Positions 53,171-59,732 of a DNA stretch of 59,732 nt are shown here, in pieces. Numbering within the stretch: position 1 is the stretch's first letter; every line of letters starts with the position of its first letter. The translations under genes were made by a program, and so were the position numbers. Under the pieces are notes generated by a model. The model had not been told where the DNA came from, did not search any database, and saw nothing but the letters and a program-made list of their open reading frames with translations. The stretch is from Methylococcaceae bacterium (GTDB lineage: Bacteria > Pseudomonadota > Gammaproteobacteria > Methylococcales > Methylomonadaceae). The stretch spans positions 1 through 59,732 of the forward strand of contig CANNKG010000008.1 in NCBI GenBank assembly GCA_947505105.1. Reading direction: 5' to 3'.

Positions 53171-55438
53171 ATGCGTATTAAACCTCTTAGCCTATTGATA
53201 GGTTCAATGTTAGCGACGAGCATGTTGCCGAATTATGCGGTCGCAAAATCATTTGCCGCTAAAAGTTCCGTTAGTGGCGTTAATGTGTTGGCGGAGCTTG
53301 AAGTCGCTCAGAATGATGATGGTTTGGCGGGGCAAACGTTTCTCGCCGTTGAATTGAATGGCCAGTTTTACTTTTTTAATGGTTCAAAATGGCATGCTTA
53401 TCAGACCGGACAAACGCCCGCGCCTTACTATTCTGGTACGCTGGCGAAACGAATGATTACGGTATCGGAATTGAATAGCCAACCCTATGCTGGCGCACGG
53501 TTATATATTGGTTATGGTAGTAACTTTGATGACATGGTCAGGCATTCAAATTATAGCCTTGTTTTTGTGGTGCCACAGCAACCGGCAAGCAGTTCACGCA
53601 GTATGGTTTCGGTTGAGTTTTTACCGACGCCAGCACCGTCAACGCCTTTAGAGCGTGCGAGCGTTTTTACGCGTTCAAGCGTTGCGGTTAAATATAACGA
53701 CGGGAGTGTCGAAACGAGCCGCTTACAATACAACACACTGTTTAATAACACTGATACCTTTAACGGTGTAGCCGCAGGCGCAAGTTTCAATAGCAAAGGA
53801 CAGCAACTTAAAGGCGCCGATGGCAGTTACTTGGTTGCTGAGGCGCCGGATGGACAATCATTGATGCAGATTGCCGGGGCGCCTGCCACCAAGTTAGGCG
53901 GGAATCCATTATTTCTGGTTACCCAGTTCGAATATCAGTGGCGGAATCCGGGCGCCACTACCGGCTTATATGGCGAAGTACCGATGACACTTAAATTATC
54001 GACTCTGGACCAGAATAAAACTAATGGTCAGTTAAGTGTAGTCGAGCTTAAGAATATCGATATGAATCCGATCAATGGTTTGTGGGTGCCGTGCGCGGCC
54101 TCGTTATCGCCGTGGAATACTCATTTATCCAGCGAAGAATACGAACCCGATGCACGATCGATTGAAGAAAAACCTACTGCTGCGGCAAGTTTTTTAGCTG
54201 AAAATAAAACTAACAGCACACTCATGCAGTCGATGTTGACTTGGTTCGATGGTGACGCCTCAAAGGTTAAACCTTATAACTACGGCATTGTTCCTGAAGT
54301 GACTGTAAGTGCGACTGGCACTGCCAGTGTAGTAGGTCATCGTGCGCTAGGTCGGATTTCGCGTGAATTAATCCAGGTGATGCCGGATCAACGCACGGTT
54401 TACCAGGGTGATGATGGCACTTACAACGTACTCACCATGTTTGTGGCTGATAAAGCGACTGATTTATCAGCTGGAACACTGTATGCCGCCAAATGGAATC
54501 AAACCAGTGCGGATAATGGTGGTGCAGCAACTTTGACGTGGTTCAAGTTGGGACATGCGACTAATGCTGAGCTTGAGTCGTTGGCGAATACCTTAAAATT
54601 TAGCGATATTTTTACTACGGCAGCGGTTAAAGAAATCAAAGACAGCGCGGGTAAAGTGACCGGCTATGAACCGCCTCCTGCTGGATTTACCCAAATCATT
54701 GCCGGGCATGAAAAAGGCTTGGTGGAAAATCTGCAGTTAAAGCCGGGCATGGAAAAAGCGGCAGCGTTTCTTGAAACCAGACGTTATGCCGCTTATAGCG
54801 GAGCGACCACTGAATTCGAGAAATTTGAAGGCGTAACGGTCAATGCCAAGGATAATAAAGTTTATCTGGCAATGACCAGAATGCGCGATGGTATGGAAGA
54901 CAAATCCGTTGATCCGGTGAATCATATCCGTATCCCACGCTTGTTGGCAGGGGCCGTCTATGAAATGCCGCTGGCGAAAGCTCAAAACGACACGGCTGGT
55001 ACGATAATTGGCAGTGATTATGTTGGGACTTCGCTCAAAGCTTTAGTGCTGGGCGAGGATATTGCTAAAGATAGTGCGGGAAATACCGGTCATGTCGAAA
55101 AAATTGCCAATCCCGATAATCTTAAATATTCGGAAGCCATGCGCACATTATTTATTGGGGAAGACAGCAGTACCCTGCATATCAATAATTTTCTGTGGGC
55201 ATATAATGTCGACACGAAACGCCTGACCCGCATTTTATCGGTTCCGGCAGGTGCTGAATCGACCGGCTTACAAGCGGTCGATAATTTGAATGGCTATGCG
55301 TATGTGATGAGTAATTATCAGCATGCTGGTGATTTTAGTGCCAATATCAATGCCGATCTTAAAGCACAACTTGAGCCATTAATTGATAAGGCCAAGGCAG
55401 GTATCGGTTATATTTCTGGAATTCCCGCGTTGAAATAA
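53171..55438 (+). CDS. phoX: PhoX-family phosphatase
   Basis: The start is set at the ATG of MRIKPLSLLIGSMLATSMLP, preceded by GGAG. The protein is 755 residues with an N-terminal export signal (about 1–25, ending AVA). It is a DUF839/PhoX family beta-propeller phosphatase: PCAASLSPWNTHLSSEEYEP holds the characteristic Cys and metal-binding Glu/Asp, with later family regions GRISRELIQVMPDQRTVYQG, EKFEGVTVNAKDNKVYLAMT and LFIGEDSSTLHINNF. PhoX enzymes are Ca/Fe-dependent and release phosphate in the periplasm or outside. The Pho box upstream agrees. PhoX is often Tat-exported, but no twin arginine is seen here. Confidence 0.9.
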   Translation: MRIKPLSLLIGSMLATSMLPNYAVAKSFAAKSSVSGVNVLAELEVAQNDDGLAGQTFLAVELNGQFYFFNGSKWHAYQTGQTPAPYYSGTLAKRMITVSELNSQPYAGARLYIGYGSNFDDMVRHSNYSLVFVVPQQPASSSRSMVSVEFLPTPAPSTPLERASVFTRSSVAVKYNDGSVETSRLQYNTLFNNTDTFNGVAAGASFNSKGQQLKGADGSYLVAEAPDGQSLMQIAGAPATKLGGNPLFLVTQFEYQWRNPGATTGLYGEVPMTLKLSTLDQNKTNGQLSVVELKNIDMNPINGLWVPCAASLSPWNTHLSSEEYEPDARSIEEKPTAAASFLAENKTNSTLMQSMLTWFDGDASKVKPYNYGIVPEVTVSATGTASVVGHRALGRISRELIQVMPDQRTVYQGDDGTYNVLTMFVADKATDLSAGTLYAAKWNQTSADNGGAATLTWFKLGHATNAELESLANTLKFSDIFTTAAVKEIKDSAGKVTGYEPPPAGFTQIIAGHEKGLVENLQLKPGMEKAAAFLETRRYAAYSGATTEFEKFEGVTVNAKDNKVYLAMTRMRDGMEDKSVDPVNHIRIPRLLAGAVYEMPLAKAQNDTAGTIIGSDYVGTSLKALVLGEDIAKDSAGNTGHVEKIANPDNLKYSEAMRTLFIGEDSSTLHINNFLWAYNVDTKRLTRILSVPAGAESTGLQAVDNLNGYAYVMSNYQHAGDFSANINADLKAQLEPLIDKAKAGIGYISGIPALK

Positions 55439-55446
55439 CGACGGCG

Positions 55447-55490
55447 TTTCTCAAAGCGTGTCTGCCAGCATTGGCACGCTTTGAATTACC
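55447..55490 (+). terminator. Hairpin after phoX
   Basis: TCAAAGCGTG pairs with CACGCTTTGA (55451–55484), with an inner GCCA/TGGC, about 10 bases past the stop. There is no long T run, so termination by this hairpin alone is doubtful; mRNA stabilisation is possible. Confidence 0.45.
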
Positions 55491-55573
55491 TATTGAGAAT
55501 TTTGATGTGTTTGTGGTGAGCCAAAATTTTCGGAAGCATTATTGTTTACCTCCTCTGGGTCTTTTATAGACAC

Positions 55574-55610
55574 AAGTGCGAAGATTTTAGGGCTTCGCAC
55601 TTTTATTTTA
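55574..55610 (+). terminator. Rho-independent terminator downstream of phoX
   Basis: A perfect 10-bp stem, AAGTGCGAAG with CTTCGCACTT, 9-base loop, followed by TTATTTTA on the plus strand. It is the likely end of the phoX transcript and may also serve the minus-strand peptide gene. Confidence 0.75.
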
Positions 55611-55701
55611 TTACCATGAGTTTCGCTGCAACCATTGCGTGGTGCTTTAATTTCATAGGTTGAAATGTTACTAACAGATTAAGTTGGTTATGTTTAATCG
55701 A

Positions 55702-55851
55702 TTAGTGGCAGGTAACAATTCCATCAGCTTCGTGTACTACACAAACTTCAGAAGTGTTTTGATCTTGATCTCTGCTGCATTCTTGAGCAAACACCACGGA
55801 TGTGCTAATAACAGTAGAAACCATAGCAATTGCAAAGATTATGTTTTTCAT
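55702..55851 (-). CDS. Tiny secreted cysteine-containing protein (49 aa)
   Basis: An ATG frame with AGGAG 7 bases upstream encodes a signal peptide (MKNIIFAIAMVSTVISTSVV, cleavage after FA at about 22) and a mature peptide of about 27 residues with three cysteines (QECSRDQDQ, EVCVVHEADG, TCH end). The signal peptide and strong ribosome site argue for a real gene. No family is recognised. Confidence 0.6.
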   Translation of the reverse strand: MKNIIFAIAMVSTVISTSVVFAQECSRDQDQNTSEVCVVHEADGIVTCH

Positions 55852-56043
55852 TTTATTTCTCCTAACACTATTTAAAAGTGCCTAGTTAAATATTTATAAC
55901 TAACATCAATTCATAAAGGCAAATGAGCTAATTCTTGACTTAACAACAGATCGGGCAACATTTGCTGATCTGTAATAAAATCTTAACACAATTATGCTTT
56001 CAATTACCTTTAAAGGAGAACTATTTGGTGGTGGAGTGATGGG

Positions 56044-57567
56044 TTAAAGCCATTCCAAGCGATAGAGATCGGTTCTTCGATTCGCAAGATTTCGCACCGC
56101 TCCCCGAGTGCGCACCTGTCTTAACAGTTCCAGATTGACATCGGCAATTAGGGTCATTTCAGTATTTGGGGTCGCTTCTGCCAAGATTGCATCATGTGGA
56201 AAAGAAAAGTCGCTTGGGCTAAAGATTGCGGCCTGGGCGTACTGGATATCCATGTTCTCGGCGTTGGGCAAGTTGCCGACGCTGCCGGTAATCGCGACGA
56301 AGCATTCATTTTCAATCGCGCGCGCCTGTGAACAGTAGCGGACGCGTTGATAGGCATTTTTGGTGTCGGTCCAGAATGGCACAAACAGAAGTTGTGCGCC
56401 TTGGATGGTGGCTAAGCGCGCCAGTTCGGGAAATTCGGAATCGAAGCAAATTAAAATAGCAATTTTGCCGCAGTCGGTATCGAATACCTTGAGCGCATCG
56501 CCGCCTTGAACCCCCCAGCAGGTGACTTCGTCGACCGTTGCATGAATCTTGTATTGGGCTTCGAAGGTACCATTACGTCTTAGAAGCCACGAAACGTTAT
56601 AGAGTTCGTGGGAGCTATATTCAGGCAATGAGCCGGCAATAATATTAATATTGTAAGACATCGCCATATTAAGTAAGCCATTGCGAATTTCCCGGCTAAA
56701 CCCGGCTAAGGCTCGAATCGCGTCCGGGGGATTTTTGTCATTAAACAGGCCCATGAGTGGGGCACTCATGTATTCTGGAAATAAGACAAAGTCGGCTTGG
56801 TAACCGGCGATGGCATCAATAAAAAATTCAGCATGTTTAAGCAGTTCTTCGACGGAGGTTAAAGTGCGCATCTGCCATTGCACAACCCCTAAGCGGATAA
56901 TATTTTTGGGTCCGCCAATGGACGGAGTTTTATCCACATGATCCAGATTCACCCATTCCAGAAGGGTTGCAAACCCTTTCGACTCAACATCATTGGGCAG
57001 GTAGCCGGTCAATAATTTTCTGACATGAAAGCCGTTGGCAAGTTGAAAAGATAAAACCGGATCGTAAATTTCTCGAATTTTGACTTGCTCGATGTAACGA
57101 ACCGGCGTTAGCGTTTCGGCATAATTGGTGTAACCTGGAATTCGTCCACCGACAATAAAACGCCGTAAATTCAGATTCTGGCATAATTCTTTGTGCGCAT
57201 CGTACAATCGACGCCCCAAGCGTAAGCCGCGGTGACTGGGATGAACGAAGATATCTACACCGTATAGGGTATCGCCTGTAGCGTCATGATGTGTCAGGTA
57301 ACCATCGCCAGTAATTTGGGCGTAGGTATGGATGTCGCCGAAACGCGCATAATCGACAATCATCGTGAACGCAACTGCGACTAGTTGGCCATTATCCTCA
57401 ATCACAATCTGCCCTTGTGGAAACCGGGTAATTTGTGAAAGATATTGATCTTGATTCCACGCACCGCCCAGATTGCCATAGACGTTTTCCATCAATGCTG
57501 CAATAGCGGTGTAGTCTTCAGGTTTTAGAATCCGAAGTAATAGCTTATGTTTGGTTATCTTTTCCAT
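56044..57567 (-). CDS. GNAT–nitrilase superfamily fusion protein, copy B
   Basis: 507 residues, the paralogue of copy A with the same domain order and triad: Glu265, Lys340 (QYKIHAT) and Cys374 in LICFDSEFPE (Phe instead of Tyr after Cys). Differences are spread evenly, so it is an older duplication and not a recent assembly artefact. The DNA of the two copies differs at many third positions. It is a single gene, 192 bases downstream of the peptide gene in the same direction. Confidence 0.88.
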   Translation of the reverse strand: MEKITKHKLLLRILKPEDYTAIAALMENVYGNLGGAWNQDQYLSQITRFPQGQIVIEDNGQLVAVAFTMIVDYARFGDIHTYAQITGDGYLTHHDATGDTLYGVDIFVHPSHRGLRLGRRLYDAHKELCQNLNLRRFIVGGRIPGYTNYAETLTPVRYIEQVKIREIYDPVLSFQLANGFHVRKLLTGYLPNDVESKGFATLLEWVNLDHVDKTPSIGGPKNIIRLGVVQWQMRTLTSVEELLKHAEFFIDAIAGYQADFVLFPEYMSAPLMGLFNDKNPPDAIRALAGFSREIRNGLLNMAMSYNINIIAGSLPEYSSHELYNVSWLLRRNGTFEAQYKIHATVDEVTCWGVQGGDALKVFDTDCGKIAILICFDSEFPELARLATIQGAQLLFVPFWTDTKNAYQRVRYCSQARAIENECFVAITGSVGNLPNAENMDIQYAQAAIFSPSDFSFPHDAILAEATPNTEMTLIADVNLELLRQVRTRGAVRNLANRRTDLYRLEWL

Positions 57568-58115
57568 AGGGTGCTAATTTGAGTTTGTTTTGAGTTGATT
57601 ATGCCATGTAACCTACATGCGCGGGGTAAATGAGGGAAAAATTTACAGTCATGGCATGGCTTGAAGTGGAGTATTAACATCTATATCCTGTTAGCGTCGA
57701 TCATGGCGCCCAAAAATAGCCGTTAGAACAATAAAGCATTATGCAGGTATTATTTATATTTTGTATAAATACATCACTTTTTTCATTCAGGTAATCGTCG
57801 TTGGAAGTTGTAAATATGCTGTGGTTAGTTGCTATTTGCGATAAAGCAAAAATGGTTAAATAGTTATTGTACTACGATGAATTAATGCAGAAGTGAGTTA
57901 AAAAAATTGAGCAAGAATAGTATATTAAAAAATGTAACATCATAATACATATTTTAAATAAATTAGAAGTTTCCGTATTAAGCACTTAAGGCAATAAATA
58001 AAATATTAGTGTTCATTTGGCAATACAGGGTAACGTCTAAAAATACTCATTCTTTAAAGCAGAATGTGCGAAAATATCCGTAAATAATTCTATAGCTATT
58101 AGATGGTCATAACTT
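57568..58115. other. Intergenic region
   Basis: 548 very AT-rich bases between divergent genes. It must contain the promoters of copy B and of the DUF155 gene. I see no gene, repeat or strong promoter match. Confidence 0.5.
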
Positions 58116-58910
58116 ATGTCTGAAAGTCAAACAATTAAAAATTGCGCACTTTACTGCTTGGCACAACGCTTTGATATCAATGCGTTGTCAAAATTTTTAT
58201 CCGCTTCTACCTTAATTCGAATTATTAAAGGTTCGTTGTTAATCGAAGATGATCAATCGTGGTCTGTCGTTTTTGCCTATGGCGCGGTTGTGCATTGGAA
58301 TGTTAGTTCTGAGCAGCAAAGTAAATTACATCATATTTTATTAAATTATGCCGAAAATCCACTAAAAGTTATTGAAGAAGAAAACTTTACATTTTCTTTG
58401 AATAGCCATGTAACCCGTATTATAGAAGATCATATCGAAGTCGAATCCTGTGATCCGAAAGTAATTTTTGCCTTATCTCATGGAATGGCGCAATCAATTA
58501 AACTTGCTTCATTTGAAACAAATGCCATAACAACCATTAATAATACTAACTATATTCCAAAATCATTAGCGGAAAAAGGCAGTATAAAATTAAATAGTCA
58601 TAACATTGCTAAAATTCGCGGGCAATTATTTTTAACCAAAAGTGATATAATTTTGAATTACGATTTGCTGGATACCCCCGATTTTTTTTGGGAATACCCT
58701 GAATACGAAAATTTATATAGTATTACTGCTAAATATCTTGAAATATCTCAACGCACCGAAGTATTATCAAAAAAGCTTGAAACGATTCATGAGTTATTTC
58801 AAATGCTCGCCGATGAACAAAAACATCGACAATCATCATTTTTAGAATGGATTATTATCTGGTTAATTACTTGCGAAATTGGTATCACTATTCTCGAAAA
58901 ATTATTTTAA
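58116..58910 (+). CDS. RMD1/DUF155 family membrane protein
   Basis: 264 residues. The RMND1/Sif2-type (DUF155) domain spans most of the protein, with FAYGAVVHWN near the start and the conserved end DTPDFFWEYPEYENLYSITA, KYLEISQRTEVLSKKLETIH. A single C-terminal membrane span (about 243–260, EWIIIWLITCEIGITIL) anchors it. Eukaryotic relatives act in mitochondria; the bacterial role is unknown. Confidence 0.85.
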   Translation: MSESQTIKNCALYCLAQRFDINALSKFLSASTLIRIIKGSLLIEDDQSWSVVFAYGAVVHWNVSSEQQSKLHHILLNYAENPLKVIEEENFTFSLNSHVTRIIEDHIEVESCDPKVIFALSHGMAQSIKLASFETNAITTINNTNYIPKSLAEKGSIKLNSHNIAKIRGQLFLTKSDIILNYDLLDTPDFFWEYPEYENLYSITAKYLEISQRTEVLSKKLETIHELFQMLADEQKHRQSSFLEWIIIWLITCEIGITILEKLF

Positions 58911-58951
58911 TAAAATTACGCTAATTTTACTTTAGGACTCTGTGAGCGTAA

Positions 58952-59227
58952 TTAAAGTTTTATAGTATTTTCGTTGTGAGTCATTGGAGTTTGCTTCGAT
59001 AAGTTAGAACAAACCTTGTTTTTAGACTCTCGATTGCAGTCATCATTTCGATATTGGTAACAACAAACACACCGATTTAAGCGGCGTTGATAGCGACAAT
59101 AGGACCATTCAACCAAACTGTCAAGACGATCAAATTCGTTTTTGGTTTTAATATAAGATGCGTATTGTTGAATATACAATACTGCATAAAGTTGTCGTGC
59201 TTGATCTATTAAAATATCATTATTCAT
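58952..59227 (-). CDS. Hypothetical cysteine-rich protein (91 aa)
   Basis: The frame starts MNNDILIDQARQLYAVLYIQ and ends in a polar tail. The centre holds a cluster of cysteines (RCVCCYQYRNDDCNRESKN). GGAGATAGGG lies about 15 bases upstream of the ATG, farther than usual. Composition is protein-like in the first half, less so at the end. It is plausible but uncertain; no family is recognised. Confidence 0.4.
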   Translation of the reverse strand: MNNDILIDQARQLYAVLYIQQYASYIKTKNEFDRLDSLVEWSYCRYQRRLNRCVCCYQYRNDDCNRESKNKVCSNLSKQTPMTHNENTIKL

Positions 59228-59732
59228 GGGTGTTCAATCCCTATCTCCATCTAATATTCAACCTGATCTTGTTGGGCTGACAAAGTACTCTTTAAGCACA
59301 TTTTTACCGTTAAGAGTCTATCTGATTGTTCAAGAATGGCGGTTCTGATGTTAAAAGTTATGTGATCAACAACCGACTTGAATTCACATAAAATTAAATC
59401 GATTCTGTACTGGCTAGCCTATAGTGTGTAAATGACAGGATAATGACAGAAACTCGTAATGATGAATGTTTAGTGGTTCAGCAAGCCAGTGGTTTTTGTT
59501 TAAGAATGAATTTGTTCTGATAGTCCCCTTTCCCTCAGGGAAAGGGTTGGAATGAAGGGATAAATGTTCAAGTTATTTAATTTTTCATGAGTGTTTCCCT
59601 TAAAACCAAGGATAACAAGTAAATGCTCAGACAAATAGCTCTCTAAAGAGCGCAGTGAAATGTTTCTTTGTATTTTACAAAATAGGGTGACAGCTACAAT
59701 AAGGAAGGGTTTATAAGATAAATAAAAAAAGA
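59228..59732. other. Right-edge intergenic region
   Basis: 505 AT-rich bases without a clear gene. A palindrome CCCTTTCCCT/AGGGAAAGGG lies near 59525–59548 and resembles the repeat at 39404. Confidence 0.5.

Overview
The window looks like chromosomal DNA of a gammaproteobacterium of moderate GC content. The evidence is the block ffs–dnaX–ybaB–recR, a proteobacterial CysD, a Gsp-type type II secretion cluster and a PhoB-type promoter in front of phoX. A methanotroph-like (Methylococcales) host fits the general gene style, but nothing here proves it.

Left part (1–16.4 kb). A ppsA gene lacks its C-terminal catalytic part, apparently because an IS110-like element abuts it at the window edge. Next come a small membrane protein with a clear sigma-70 promoter and a small secreted protein. 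A leftward housekeeping operon follows: SRP RNA (ffs), dnaX, ybaB, recR and hinT, ending unexpectedly in a class D beta-lactamase gene 3 nt after hinT. Then there is a large exported DUF1566 protein, a gap with decayed sequence, a SulP transporter with a small lipoprotein gene, and cysD. Behind cysD lies a gene graveyard (cysN start, bioD start, broken ISKra4-type transposase) around an intact methyltransferase.

Surface polysaccharide locus (16.4–35.6 kb, all minus strand, transcribed right to left). It holds an acyltransferase, a Wzt-type ABC ATPase, a GT2 enzyme, a 1,544-residue multidomain protein (sulfotransferase-like, coiled coil, GT2, GT4, methyltransferase), a sugar aminotransferase, WbqC, two beta-propeller glycosidase-like paralogues, an acetyltransferase, a methyltransferase, a GtrB-like GT2, a GtrA/GT-C fusion, a collapsed epimerase gene, and hddA–gmhA–hddC for GDP-D-glycero-D-manno-heptose. 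Together they would make, decorate and export a heptose-containing O-antigen or capsule. No Wzm permease and no GmhB phosphatase is present.

Middle (35.6–39.5 kb). A REP-associated tyrosine transposase (RAYT) with a frameshifted end sits between REP-like repeats that have been duplicated together with the 3' tails of the neighbouring genes. Two exported proteins follow, one of them an abundant-surface-protein type.

Right part (39.5–59.7 kb). A leftward type II secretion operon, gspE-F-H-I-J-K-L-M-C-D, lacks gspG. It is followed by a small zinc-ribbon protein and two near-identical GNAT–nitrilase fusion genes. These flank a ribbon-helix-helix-like gene, a nested-palindrome MITE, and a phoX phosphatase gene whose promoter carries four tandem Pho half-sites. 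A tiny secreted cysteine peptide, a DUF155 protein and a small hypothetical gene close the window. No tRNA, 16S/23S rRNA or CRISPR array was seen.
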